Assembly: GCA_005791465.1 (NCBI GenBank)
Contig: SXWI01000124.1
Span: 1-42,129, forward strand
Source: Bacteroidota bacterium
Lineage (GTDB): Bacteria; Bacteroidota; Bacteroidia; Chitinophagales; Chitinophagaceae
Direction: 5' to 3'
DNA length: 42,129 nucleotides
Position 1 is the stretch's first letter. Each line of letters starts with the position of its first letter. Below, one piece after another: positions 17,302 through 25,816 of the stretch. Both the position numbers and the translations under genes were made by a program. The notes under the pieces are model-generated. The model was given only the letters and a program-made list of their open reading frames with translations, made no database searches and had not been told where the DNA came from.

Positions 17302-18045
17302 TCAACCCTCAAGATGAATGGAGAATATAATCATGCGGCTTTGGATTCTGTCGATCACGTTTGAAAAGCGAAGATCTTGATCGCGAGCATGTATATTTCG
17401 AATACCATTACTGATTTTAATTTCGGGAGAAAAAATAAAAGTGGGGAAGAAAAAATTGAACCCTATTCCAAATTCAGGACCCCAGTCATTTTTTTCGATC
17501 TTCACCAATTGCTCAGCACGCTTTGCTCTCGCGTTGCTGGCCATATCAATATCTCCTTTGATCCCTGCGAGGGTGTATACCCTAAAATTACCGATTCGGT
17601 CACTTTGAAACTTAACATGAACAGGGAAGGACATGGTAACTGATTCTACTTTTTTTGTCACTTCAGTTTCGTTGAATGAGGCGGGATCAGGATAGCCTAA
17701 CACATATCGAATGCTTCGGTCTACAAAAAATAATTGGGGATTGAAGCGAAACTGAAAGCGATTAGAAAGGCGAACAGTTGCGGACAATCCGAGCGAAGCA
17801 CCTCCTGTATTGTTTGGTTCTGCAACCAATACGCTATCGGATTGTAAAAAAGTGGGATGAAAGCTGGTGTGAAAGCGGGAGCTGTTTCCTCCTATGGTAA
17901 TGCCAAAATAATAAGGCTTGCTATCATGCTCGGCCAAGTTAATTTCTACACGGCTATTGTAACGTTGTGCCATTACTGTTTGTGTAGACAGTAATACAAT
18001 ACTCAGGGTTATAATTTTTATTTGCTGGCGGTGTAGATACAACAT
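17302..18045 (-). CDS. porT: PorT-family outer-membrane protein of the type IX secretion system
   Basis: A 247-residue beta-barrel protein with a signal peptide (hydrophobic residues 10-25, ending TVMAQ). The body consists of alternating strands typical of the PorT/OMP_b-brl family: YYFGITIGGNSSRF near the start, FRFNPQLFFVDRSIRY, and FSPEIKISNGIRN before the C-terminal strand. PorT is required for T9SS function in Porphyromonas gingivalis. The ubiE-porT neighbourhood is recurrent in Bacteroidota and supports the assignment over a generic outer-membrane protein. Its start overlaps the ubiE end by 28 bases, so the two are one transcription unit. Cargo for such a system is seen in this window, the DUF1501 protein with a sorting domain. 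Confidence 0.82.
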   Translation of the reverse strand: MLYLHRQQIKIITLSIVLLSTQTVMAQRYNSRVEINLAEHDSKPYYFGITIGGNSSRFHTSFHPTFLQSDSVLVAEPNNTGGASLGLSATVRLSNRFQFRFNPQLFFVDRSIRYVLGYPDPASFNETEVTKKVESVTMSFPVHVKFQSDRIGNFRVYTLAGIKGDIDMASNARAKRAEQLVKIEKNDWGPEFGIGFNFFFPTFIFSPEIKISNGIRNIHARDQDLRFSNVIDRIQSRMIIFSIHLEG

Positions 18046-18758
18046 ATCCCAAATGTCAAAGGTTGGAAAGAGGGAGCCGCATAGCCGGCTTCTTTCAATA
18101 AAACGATGAATTTTTCCCTATCTGGAAAGGCATTGGTGGAGCGATTGAGATAGGTGTAAGCCTGATGGTCCGTTCCAAATAACCGGGCCAGTGCTGGGGC
18201 TATACCTCTCATATACGTGTTATAGAGAAAACGAATCAATGGGTTACGGGGGGTTGAGAATTCAAGAATCAGTATTTGTCCATTCGGTTTCAGTACGCGA
18301 TGCATTTCGCGAAGTCCTGCCAGTAAATTTTCAAAATTTCTGACACCAAATGCCACCGTTACTGCATCAAACGTATCACTAGGTGCATTTATTGTTTCGG
18401 CGTCACCCACGTGCAGCTCAATAGTGGCCTCTAGCCCTCGGGCTTTGATTTTTCTTTTCCCTCCATCCAGCATGCCCGCTGATATATCGATGCCTGTAAT
18501 GTGCACAGGAGTAAGCATATCATATGCCATTAATGCAAAGTCCGCAGTTCCGGTAGCTACATCCAATATATGTTTTGGTTGCTTTGTCCTTAGCTGACGT
18601 AAAGCAATTTTTCTCCATTGTCGATCTATACGACCAGAGAGAATTCGGTTCATAAAGTCGTAACGGCCGGCAATGCGGTCAAACATGTCTGCTACCTGTA
18701 TTTTTTTAGACAGCGAGGAGTGCTGTTGTGGTTTAATAGGGTCGTGCGGTAGCTGCAT
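18018..18758 (-). CDS. ubiE: Demethylmenaquinone methyltransferase UbiE/MenG
   Basis: A SAM-dependent C-methyltransferase that completes menaquinone synthesis, the likely respiratory quinone here. The 246-residue protein has the family signature KKIQVADMFDRIAGRYDFMNRILS near residue 17, SAM motif I LDVATGTADFA, GIDISAGML, AFGVRNFEN and the LEFSTPRNP segment. The open frame extends 17 codons further to 18809, but those residues lack similarity. A perfect -7 box TACATTTG ends four bases before the ATG at 18758, so I prefer that start. It overlaps porT by 28 bases and diverges from engB. Confidence 0.93.
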   Translation of the reverse strand: MQLPHDPIKPQQHSSLSKKIQVADMFDRIAGRYDFMNRILSGRIDRQWRKIALRQLRTKQPKHILDVATGTADFALMAYDMLTPVHITGIDISAGMLDGGKRKIKARGLEATIELHVGDAETINAPSDTFDAVTVAFGVRNFENLLAGLREMHRVLKPNGQILILEFSTPRNPLIRFLYNTYMRGIAPALARLFGTDHQAYTYLNRSTNAFPDREKFIVLLKEAGYAAPSFQPLTFGICCIYTASK

Positions 18759-18762
18759 TTCG

Positions 18763-18770
18763 CAAATGTA
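18763..18770 (-). promoter_or_regulatory. -7 box (TACATTTG) directly before ubiE
   Basis: TACATTTG on the minus strand matches TAnnTTTG exactly and is followed by CGAA and the ubiE ATG. No TTG is seen at the usual -33 distance. The mRNA would begin at about the start codon. Confidence 0.45.
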
Positions 18771-18835
18771 CGAGTAGCCGGGCAGAACTTGCTTGCTTGT
18801 TGATTGCAATGAAAATGGTTACTTCGCGTATATAA

Positions 18836-19465
18836 ATGAAAGAGCCTACTTTACAAGCCAAGTATCTAATTAGCAGTGAAACCCATAAACAGTGCCCTCC
18901 TGCCGATAAACCAGAGTATGCTTTTATAGGTCGTAGTAATGTTGGCAAATCTTCATTGATCAATTTATTGACGGGTTCCGCCAAACTCGCTAAAACTTCT
19001 GCTACACCGGGTAAAACCCGATTGATCAACCATTTTGAGGTGATCGATACAGATAAAACAAAATGGTATTTAGTTGATTTGCCTGGGTATGGTTATGCGG
19101 CAACGGTTTCTCAAAAAGCACGCCGTAATTGGGGAAATATGATAGAATCTTACATTCGAAAAAGAGAGAACCTGCAAAACTTATTTGTATTGATCGACAG
19201 TCGTCATACACCGCAGCCTATTGATCTGGAATTTATTCATCAGCTCGGTGAATGGCAGGTCCCTTTTAGTATAGTCTTTACCAAAACTGACAAGAACAAA
19301 CCAGGAGCTACAAAAAGAAACGTAGAGTTATTTTCCAGTCGCCTGCTGGAGGAGTGGGAAGTCCTTCCTCCCATTTTTTTAACTTCTGCTGTTGCAAAGG
19401 AAGGCCGGATTGAGTTGCTACGCTACGTACGTAGTTTACACCAAACAGAAAGTAAAAGACGTTAG
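18836..19465 (+). CDS. engB: Ribosome biogenesis GTPase EngB (YihA/YsxC)
   Basis: A 209-residue TRAFAC GTPase needed for 50S subunit assembly. Its G motifs are G1 GRSNVGKSS near residue 32, the switch-I TPGKT, G3 DLPGYGYA, G4 TKTDK and G5 TSAVAKEG near the C-terminus. Length and order are standard. It starts 77 bases from the divergent ubiE start. Its TAG stop interlocks with the TAA of the facing YkuK-like gene in the tetramer TTAG (19462-19465). Confidence 0.96.
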   Translation: MKEPTLQAKYLISSETHKQCPPADKPEYAFIGRSNVGKSSLINLLTGSAKLAKTSATPGKTRLINHFEVIDTDKTKWYLVDLPGYGYAATVSQKARRNWGNMIESYIRKRENLQNLFVLIDSRHTPQPIDLEFIHQLGEWQVPFSIVFTKTDKNKPGATKRNVELFSSRLLEEWEVLPPIFLTSAVAKEGRIELLRYVRSLHQTESKRR

Positions 19466-19935
19466 TTTACCATTTTATTCGCACAGCTGGTGCTGGCAAA
19501 TGCCTCTGGTTTAGCCTTGAAGGCAAAGCCCATACCCAGGATATAGCCCATTGCTTCACGTAACGCATCATTACTTTTAAATTGAGGATTAGTGTTAATG
19601 TCTGCATGCACTTCCATATCTACATCATATTGTGTAAAGAGCGAACATAATTCGTAAGCTACTTCAATGCTTTTAGATACTTCCATCAGCATGCGCTCTT
19701 TGATGGTGAAGGGCTGACGCGTTTTTTCATTGTGTATAAACATAAAACCACCCTGGCCTTCTCGCAAAAAAACAATCACTGTCGCAAACTCAGTTTCTTT
19801 TCCTTTTACTTGCGAGTCTGTACCAATACAAACTTTTAATCGGTACCCTTGTTGGGTTTCACGAATAATAGCAGCTTCCACCGCGTGTAAAATGGGAAGC
19901 TCCACCGGGTCTCCGTTGAATTTTCTCCATTGCAT
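19462..19935 (-). CDS. YkuK-like predicted RNase H-fold protein (DUF458)
   Basis: A 157-residue cytoplasmic protein matching the YkuK/DUF458 family, predicted to have an RNase H-like fold. The visible blocks are VCIGTDSQVKGKETEFATVIVF (first strands with the acidic D in GTDSQ), MEVHADINTNP and the C-terminal GYILGMGFAFKAKPEAFASTSCA. No activity is established. It lies 109 bases after the CoA-binding protein gene on the same strand and is convergent with engB through interlocked stop codons. Confidence 0.82.
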   Translation of the reverse strand: MQWRKFNGDPVELPILHAVEAAIIRETQQGYRLKVCIGTDSQVKGKETEFATVIVFLREGQGGFMFIHNEKTRQPFTIKERMLMEVSKSIEVAYELCSLFTQYDVDMEVHADINTNPQFKSNDALREAMGYILGMGFAFKAKPEAFASTSCANKMVN

Positions 19936-20000
19936 ATTTTTTCTGTTTCCCCAATTTACTATCTAATTCAATTTTCATTGATTAAGGAATCATTAAGATA

Positions 20001-20015
20001 TGCACAGAATGTGCA
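20001..20015. repeat. Short inverted repeat TGCACA-GAA-TGTGCA
   Basis: A perfect 6-bp palindrome with a 3-base centre lies in the 109-base gap between the CoA-binding gene and the YkuK-like gene. It lacks a T-tract, so it is not a convincing terminator; it could be an operator. No related copy was seen elsewhere in the window. Confidence 0.35.
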
Positions 20016-20044
20016 GGACGGTGTGTATGTGGATCCTGATCAAT

Positions 20045-20413
20045 TCAATATTGACCAGTTCTCAGCAGAACCAGTGTGCAGGCCTCTAGGGTATTGATTC
20101 CGGCCTGCTCTGCTAGTGTTAGGAGTTCGTCATTTTCAGCTCCGGGGTTGAAAATGATTCTTTTAGGATTAAGCTCCAAGATGTATTGGTAATAAGGCTT
20201 TTGTCTTTCGGGGGAAAGATAAAGGGTAACTGTATCGAGTTCAGCTATATAAACACAGGAAGTTTCAATTGGGATATTCCCAACCAACCCTTTTCGGGCT
20301 CCGATGGCAAAAACAGGGTGTTGGCATTGTTGGAGGTCTTTGATAGCTCGATTGCTATATCGCTCTTGGTTTTCTGATGCTCCCAACACGAGGGTAGGTT
20401 TTATTGGTCCCAT
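20045..20413 (-). CDS. CoA-binding domain protein (YccU-like)
   Basis: A 122-residue single-domain Rossmann protein of the CoA_binding_2 family, related to the N-terminal part of succinyl-CoA synthetase alpha. Motifs are VLGASENQERYSNRAI at the start, HPVFAIGARKG in the middle, and FNPGAENDELLTLAEQAGINTLEACTLVLL at the end. It presumably binds CoA or a nucleotide; the physiological role is unknown. It is divergent from the phosphoesterase gene (66 bases between starts) and lies upstream of the YkuK-like gene. Confidence 0.88.
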   Translation of the reverse strand: MGPIKPTLVLGASENQERYSNRAIKDLQQCQHPVFAIGARKGLVGNIPIETSCVYIAELDTVTLYLSPERQKPYYQYILELNPKRIIFNPGAENDELLTLAEQAGINTLEACTLVLLRTGQY

Positions 20414-20479
20414 TTTGTAAAGCTACATGAATTCAAAAATGAAAGGAAGCGTCGAAGGAATCTTTAGTATTTTCCCATT

Positions 20480-22327
20480 ATGAAATTTAACACACTTGCC
20501 CTGGTGCTGCTTTCCCCTTTCCTGGTTAGTAGTCAACAAGGTTCTTTTCGTTTCGCGTTTGTCACGGATACGCATATTGGGTCACCCAATGGAGCTGCAG
20601 AGGAAGATTTAAGACGAACAGTACAGGACATCAATGAGCAAAAGGATTTGGCATTTGTACTTTTGACGGGCGATATTACTGAGCTAGGTACCCAAGAGGA
20701 ACTCTTCCTCGCTAAAAAAATATTAGATAGTTTAAAAATTCCATGGTACATCATTCCCGGTAATCACGATACGGGGTGGAGTGAGAGTGGTGGGCTAGGT
20801 TTTACACAGGTTTTTGGAATGGATCGGTTTAATTTTTTATATGCTGGTATACAATTTATCGGTTGCGCATCTGGTCCTTATGTCCGGATGAGTGATGGAC
20901 ATGTTCCTCGTGATGCAGTCAATTGGTTAGATAGTACACTGACTACCTTGTCGGATAGTATTCCCTTGATCATGGTCAATCATTACCCGCTGGATAATTC
21001 TTTGGATAACTGGTATGATCTGACTGATCGAATTCGAAGGAAAAATATTTCTCTAGCAATTTGTGGACACGGGCATGCAAATAAAAAAATGGACTTTGAA
21101 GATATTCCAGGAGTCATGGGCCGTTCTAATCTTCGAGCTAAGGCAGAGGTGGGCGGTTACAATATCGTAGAGGTTAAGGCGGACAGTGTATATTTTGCGG
21201 AGAGAAGACCTGGAAGAAGGACACTTCCTGTCTGGAATACGGTATCGCTTTATCGAAAGAAAGAGGAGGTAATCAAAAATTATCCCCGGCCATCCTATGC
21301 AATCAATTCAACATATAAGCAGGTGAATCGTGTTTGGGAAATTGCTGATCAAGCTAATATCATATCTACACCCGCCTGGTCAAAAAAATGGGTGGTTGTG
21401 GGCAATCAGGCAGGAGTTATTAAAGGATATTCAGCAAAAACCGGAGAACAAAAATGGCAATATGTTACACAAGGGCCTATATATTCTTCACCGGCTATTC
21501 ATGATGACAATGTTGTAGTTGGATCTGCCGATGGTGGAGTTTATTGCCTGCAATTACAAACAGGACAATTGCGTTGGAAATGGCAAGCAAATGCTGCTGT
21601 ATTGGGGTCACCGGTTTTAGCAGGGGACACGCTTTATATTGGCACCAGCGATCATCGTATTGTTGCACTACATGTCCAATCTGGAAAATTGATCTGGCAA
21701 TTTGAAGGACTGGAAGGTCCCGTGGTTAGCACGCCACTTCTTGTTGATGGCAAGTTGATAATTGGAGCCTGGGATCGTCATCTTTATGCAATTGAAACTT
21801 CAACTGGAAAACTGGTTTGGAGATGGAACAATGGTAGTATGGTGAGAAATTTTTCTCCAGCTTCCTGTATTCCTGTTGCATCAAATGGAACAGTATTTAT
21901 AATGGCTCCTGATCGATTTACAACTGCCATTGATTTAGCTACTGGTCAAACTCGTTGGCGCGTAAAGGATGGCGGCGTGCGTGAGTCTATTGGAATGTCT
22001 ACTGATGGTCAGTGGGTATTTGGTAAATCCATGCAAGATACTTTGGTAGCTTATCAAGCTCTTCCAACTCCACAGGTTGCTTCGTGGAAAATGCATGTTG
22101 GTTTTGGATATGAACATGTGCCTTCCATGATCATTGAACAGGACGGACTATTGTTATTTGGCACTCGAAATGGAGTGGTGTATGCTGTTGACCCAACGCT
22201 GAAAAAAATTAATTGGGCCCATAAACTGGATAACTCCATGGTCAATACAGTAAGACCTATAGGAAAAAAGAAAGTATTGATTTCAACAATGGATGGCAAG
22301 TTAGCCTTGCTGCAATACAAAAACTAA
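20480..22327 (+). CDS. Exported metallophosphoesterase fused to a PQQ-like beta-propeller
   Basis: A 615-residue two-domain protein with an N-terminal signal peptide (residues 1-18, LALVLLSPFLVSS). Residues 24-230 form a calcineurin-like phosphoesterase with all metal-ligand motifs: D30/H32 in TDTH, D65 in TGD, N95/H96/D97 in GNHD, H168 in VNH, and H197/H199 in GHGH. Residues 290-615 contain about seven PQQ/YVTN-type blades with repeating 'TGxxxW' turns (TGEQKW, TGQLRW, SGKLIW, TGKLVW, TGQTRW). It should hydrolyse a phosphoester outside the cytoplasm while the propeller binds a partner, substrate or surface. The true substrate is unknown. It is transcribed alone and converges on the E2 gene through a CTAA tetramer. 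Confidence 0.88.
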   Translation: MKFNTLALVLLSPFLVSSQQGSFRFAFVTDTHIGSPNGAAEEDLRRTVQDINEQKDLAFVLLTGDITELGTQEELFLAKKILDSLKIPWYIIPGNHDTGWSESGGLGFTQVFGMDRFNFLYAGIQFIGCASGPYVRMSDGHVPRDAVNWLDSTLTTLSDSIPLIMVNHYPLDNSLDNWYDLTDRIRRKNISLAICGHGHANKKMDFEDIPGVMGRSNLRAKAEVGGYNIVEVKADSVYFAERRPGRRTLPVWNTVSLYRKKEEVIKNYPRPSYAINSTYKQVNRVWEIADQANIISTPAWSKKWVVVGNQAGVIKGYSAKTGEQKWQYVTQGPIYSSPAIHDDNVVVGSADGGVYCLQLQTGQLRWKWQANAAVLGSPVLAGDTLYIGTSDHRIVALHVQSGKLIWQFEGLEGPVVSTPLLVDGKLIIGAWDRHLYAIETSTGKLVWRWNNGSMVRNFSPASCIPVASNGTVFIMAPDRFTTAIDLATGQTRWRVKDGGVRESIGMSTDGQWVFGKSMQDTLVAYQALPTPQVASWKMHVGFGYEHVPSMIIEQDGLLLFGTRNGVVYAVDPTLKKINWAHKLDNSMVNTVRPIGKKKVLISTMDGKLALLQYKN

Positions 22328-23970
22328 AGAAAGAGTTGGATAGGGTTCTCCAAAAACTTCTTAACGGCTTGTAGAAAGGCCGCGCCGGATGCACCATCAA
22401 CACTACGATGATCGCAACTCAATGTTACTTTCATCACTTGTGTAGCTGCAAATCCATTTTCCTTACGGATAATTTTTTCGCTGATACGACCAACAGCTAG
22501 GATACAACTATCTGGTGGGTTGATGATAGCTGTAAATTCATCAATATCCATCATCCCTAAATTAGAAATAGTGAAAGTATTTCCCGTGAATTCGTTGGGT
22601 TGTAGTTTTTTGTTCTTGGCTTTGCCTGCTAACTCCTTTGCCTCCGCAGCAATTTGAGGAAGCGTTTTGTTATCAGCAAATCGTACTACAGGAACAATTA
22701 ATCCATCCTCGATTGCCACAGCAACACCAACGTGAACATGATGATAACGTCTGATCTTATCTCCGAGCCAAGAGGCATTTACAGCGGGATGTTGGCGAAG
22801 TGCCAGCGCTACCGCTTTGATCACAAAATCATTGAAGCTAACCTTGACTGGACTGACTTCATTCAATTGTGTTCTGGCTGCAATAGCTTGATCCATATTT
22901 ATCTCCATTTTGAGATAAAAGTGAGGAGCAGAAAACTTGCTTTCAGCCAATCTGCGGGCTATAATGCCACGCATTTGTGAGTTGGGTATATCTGTGAATC
23001 CTTCCGTAGTGTGTCCTGTATAAACGGGCGCTGCACTGACCGATGCCGTTGGTTTTGCTCCGGTTGGGAGTTGATCCAAATCAGCTTTAATGATCCTGCC
23101 TCCATCACCACTTCCCCGAAGTGAGGATAAGTCTACACCTTTTTCCTGCGCTATTTTTTTGGCCAGGGGAGATGCTTTAATTCTTCCATTGGCCATCGAT
23201 GCTACAACTTCCGTTGTAGTAGATGTTGAGGTAATGGCGGGTGCAGGAGTAGCGGGTGTTGAAGTTGTTGGGGCTGTCGCTGTGTTTGCTTGGGTAGGTG
23301 AGGAGGTACTCACTTTAGCAGCGGCAATAATGGCGTCAACATCCACTCTTCCTTTTTCTCCAATCACGCAAAGAAGACCATTAACCGGAATTTTCTCTCC
23401 CTTTTCTGCGCCGATGTAAAGCAAAGTTCCATTCTTGTAACTCTCTAATTCCATGGTTGCTTTATCGGTTTCAATATCTGCTAGTACATCACCTTTTTTT
23501 ACGGTGTCTCCTACCTGCTTATGCCAACCTGCAATTACACCTACTTCCATGGTATCACTTAGACGGGGCATTAGCACCACTTCATCCATTTTGGACAAAT
23601 CCAAGGTTGTGGTTGAGGCAGTTGAAACGATTGTTTCCGTGGCAGGCGAACTGGATGGGGTAGAAGATGGAGAAGGAGTAACAGGCGTTGCCGCGGCTGC
23701 GGGTTTGCTCAGTAAGGATGAAATGTCCTCGCCTTCATTGCCAATAATGGCTAACAGGTCATTCACCTGGATTTTTGATCCTTTTTCGCCTCCTAAATGT
23801 AAAAGCACACCATCCTTGTAGCTCTCTAGCTCCATGGTTGCTTTATCAGTTTCTACTTCTGCAAGCAGATCACCTTTCTTAACTTGATCACCAACCTTTT
23901 TATGCCAGGCAGCGATAACACCTTCGGTCATCGTATCGCTAAGTCTCGGCATGAGGATCGCTTCTGCCAT
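22324..23970 (-). CDS. 2-oxoacid dehydrogenase E2, dihydrolipoamide acetyltransferase (pyruvate type)
   Basis: The acyltransferase core of a 2-oxoacid dehydrogenase complex, most like the pyruvate enzyme, transferring acetyl groups from lipoamide to CoA. The 548-residue protein has two lipoyl domains with lipoyl-lysines K43 and K170, both in ETDKATMELESYK. Ala/Pro/Ser/Thr-rich linkers (about 88-125 and 218-255) and a peripheral-subunit-binding domain (263-298) follow. The catalytic domain has the SCDHRSVDG motif with H521 and D525. I start at the ATG at 23970; the TTG two codons earlier is less likely. The E1 and E3 genes are not adjacent. It follows dnaX by 42 bases on the same strand. Confidence 0.93.
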   Translation of the reverse strand: MAEAILMPRLSDTMTEGVIAAWHKKVGDQVKKGDLLAEVETDKATMELESYKDGVLLHLGGEKGSKIQVNDLLAIIGNEGEDISSLLSKPAAAATPVTPSPSSTPSSSPATETIVSTASTTTLDLSKMDEVVLMPRLSDTMEVGVIAGWHKQVGDTVKKGDVLADIETDKATMELESYKNGTLLYIGAEKGEKIPVNGLLCVIGEKGRVDVDAIIAAAKVSTSSPTQANTATAPTTSTPATPAPAITSTSTTTEVVASMANGRIKASPLAKKIAQEKGVDLSSLRGSGDGGRIIKADLDQLPTGAKPTASVSAAPVYTGHTTEGFTDIPNSQMRGIIARRLAESKFSAPHFYLKMEINMDQAIAARTQLNEVSPVKVSFNDFVIKAVALALRQHPAVNASWLGDKIRRYHHVHVGVAVAIEDGLIVPVVRFADNKTLPQIAAEAKELAGKAKNKKLQPNEFTGNTFTISNLGMMDIDEFTAIINPPDSCILAVGRISEKIIRKENGFAATQVMKVTLSCDHRSVDGASGAAFLQAVKKFLENPIQLFL

Positions 23971-24012
23971 TCCCAAATGAATTTGGGGCCGAAATTACGA
24001 TAAAATAAGGGA

Positions 24013-25779
24013 TTAGTAATCCAGATCAAGCTTCAATCGTTCTTTCAATTCCTGGATAAGGGGGTAACGCTTGACCATTTCCTGGTAGCGTTCTTTGGAG
24101 CTAAGTATTTCCTCTGTTGAAAGAGCGATCCCTTTTTGTTCATCTGTGACCACACTGAACTGAAGACTTTTATTAAACAGCCGCTCCTGGAGAAATGCAT
24201 ACAATTTGTTCCGTTCCTGCTCAATAAAACGTTGTTCAATATTGTTGGCGGTGACCACCTCAAAGGTGCAGGAATCTATAATCCGTAAACTGGCTGAGTC
24301 AAAGGGTTGCGCGGCAGGGTTTTTCGATTCTTTGAGTTGTAATGTGTATTGTTTCCAGGCCTCCTGCAAGGAAGATTCTCCCAAAGCTTTTTCTTGTACG
24401 GAATCGTTTCCATTTGTTTGTTTAAACTGCTCTCTGATTTTTGATAGCGCACTCAGTTTTGGTGTCTGTTTTGTTTCGACAGGCTCTTTTAATGATGGAA
24501 TATGTTTTTCAATGGGTGTTTCTATGATCAGTTTAGCGCTAACCGGGGAAACTGAAGGTTCGGTAGGGGCAATGTATTTTGTACTTGTTTGACCATAAGG
24601 CCGAATGGAAGAGACCCTAAATCCGATACCAACTTCAGTTATTTTTTTTTTTGAAAGACCTGCATCTCCGTTTGTAATTCGCAGCGCCTGTTCCAGGTAA
24701 CAGATCTTAATTAGCACTAGTTCTACAAATAATCTTTTATTGCGGGCAGCTTTGTAGTTTAATTCTGCTTCATTTAAAATACTCAGCAGGCTAACCAAAC
24801 TTGCAGTTGGAATTACTTTTGCAGTCTCTTTGTATTTGTCTTTAAAGGACTCTACTACATCTAGTAAAATCACTGCTTTTGCATCTTGGCATACCAGTAG
24901 ATTTCTGGTAAATTCTGCTAATCCATTTAAGAAGATATCGCCGTCAAATCCTTTGCTATTGATTTGGTCATATAAAAGTAATGCCGCTGCAAGATCCTGG
25001 GATTGCATACACTGGATGAAGCGAAAAAAATAATCCTCATCCAAAATGTTTAAGTGTTCAAGCGTTTGCGTGTATTCGACCGATCCGTTAGTAAAACTTA
25101 CAATTTTATCTAATAGGCTGAGGGCGTCTCGCATGCACCCTTCACTTTTTTGAGCAATCACCTGCAAGGCGGGTTTATCTGCTTTGATTTTTTCTTTTTT
25201 GCAAATAGCCTCTAGATGTGCCACTGTATCTGCCGTTGTGATTCTCTTAAAATCAAAAATTTGGCAGCGACTTAAAATAGTAGGAAGAATTTTATGTTTT
25301 TCAGTAGTGGCCAGAATAAATATGGCGTAGGGCGGAGGCTCCTCTAATGTTTTTAGAAAAGCATTAAAAGCAGCCGTGGAAAGCATGTGTACCTCGTCTA
25401 TCACATAAACTTTATAGCGGCCGCCCTGCGGAGCAAATCGTACTTGTTCTGTCAGCGTTCGGATATCATCCACGGAATTATTCGAAGCGGCATCCAGTTC
25501 AAAATAATTGATTGAGCCGCCTTCTCTGAATGAAACACAACTGGTGCATTGATCACAGGCTTCACCCTCTTTGGTGGGTTTTTCGCAATTAATTGTTTTA
25601 GCAAGTATGCGTGCACAGGTAGTTTTACCAACTCCTCTGGGCCCACAGAATAAAAAAGCGTGGGCCAGTTGCTGATTTCGAATTGCGTTTTTAAGGGTTG
25701 TAGTAATATGTTCCTGCCCCACAACGGAGTCAAAGAGCTGGGGTCTGTATTTTCGAGCAGAAACAATAAAACGGTCCAT
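24013..25779 (-). CDS. dnaX: DNA polymerase III subunit gamma/tau
   Basis: The clamp-loader ATPase of the replisome. The 588-residue full-length (tau-like) product has Walker A CGPRGVGKTT near residue 45, four zinc-binding cysteines at CEK...CDQCTSC (about 69-84), Walker B VIDEVHML and the SRC arginine-finger motif at ILSRCQIF. Domain III ends near residue 370 (VELVLIKICYLEQAL). The variable C-terminal part (about 380-588) would bind helicase and polymerase. An A11 tract at codons 376-380 is followed by stops in both other frames, predicting a second, gamma-like product of about 380 residues. It follows the GNAT-like gene by 37 bases. The ATG at 25779 is preceded by TTATCTTGCGACT, close to a -7 box. 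Confidence 0.96.
   Translation of the reverse strand: MDRFIVSARKYRPQLFDSVVGQEHITTTLKNAIRNQQLAHAFLFCGPRGVGKTTCARILAKTINCEKPTKEGEACDQCTSCVSFREGGSINYFELDAASNNSVDDIRTLTEQVRFAPQGGRYKVYVIDEVHMLSTAAFNAFLKTLEEPPPYAIFILATTEKHKILPTILSRCQIFDFKRITTADTVAHLEAICKKEKIKADKPALQVIAQKSEGCMRDALSLLDKIVSFTNGSVEYTQTLEHLNILDEDYFFRFIQCMQSQDLAAALLLYDQINSKGFDGDIFLNGLAEFTRNLLVCQDAKAVILLDVVESFKDKYKETAKVIPTASLVSLLSILNEAELNYKAARNKRLFVELVLIKICYLEQALRITNGDAGLSKKKITEVGIGFRVSSIRPYGQTSTKYIAPTEPSVSPVSAKLIIETPIEKHIPSLKEPVETKQTPKLSALSKIREQFKQTNGNDSVQEKALGESSLQEAWKQYTLQLKESKNPAAQPFDSASLRIIDSCTFEVVTANNIEQRFIEQERNKLYAFLQERLFNKSLQFSVVTDEQKGIALSTEEILSSKERYQEMVKRYPLIQELKERLKLDLDY
24642..24652 (-). other. A11 slippage site in dnaX (predicted frameshift giving a gamma-like product)
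   Basis: The coding strand reads TCA followed by AAA AAA AAA ATA ACT GAA (S376-K-K-K-I380-T-E), with 11 consecutive A. One extra A, or a -1 ribosomal shift, gives K379-N-N-TGA. One missing A, or a +1 shift, gives K379-TAA. Either event therefore ends the protein at 379-381 residues, just after clamp-loader domains I-III. GGAG lies 13 bases upstream of the tract. Tract length and stops are read directly; slippage is inferred from known dnaX systems in Escherichia coli and Thermus. Confidence 0.65.
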
Positions 25780-25816
25780 AGTCGCAAGATAAGAAACTCA
25801 ACATTCAAATACGTGC

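Noticed and set aside
20001-20015. TGCACA-GAA-TGTGCA as a transcription terminator for the CoA-binding gene
   Set aside because: The stem is only six base pairs and no T-tract follows on the minus strand, so it is listed only as an inverted repeat.
23090-23419. Open frame of 109 codons, rich in Val and Ala, antisense to the E2 gene
   Set aside because: It mirrors the Ala/Pro/Ser/Thr-rich linker and lipoyl region of the E2 protein on the other strand; the low-complexity composition explains the lack of stops.
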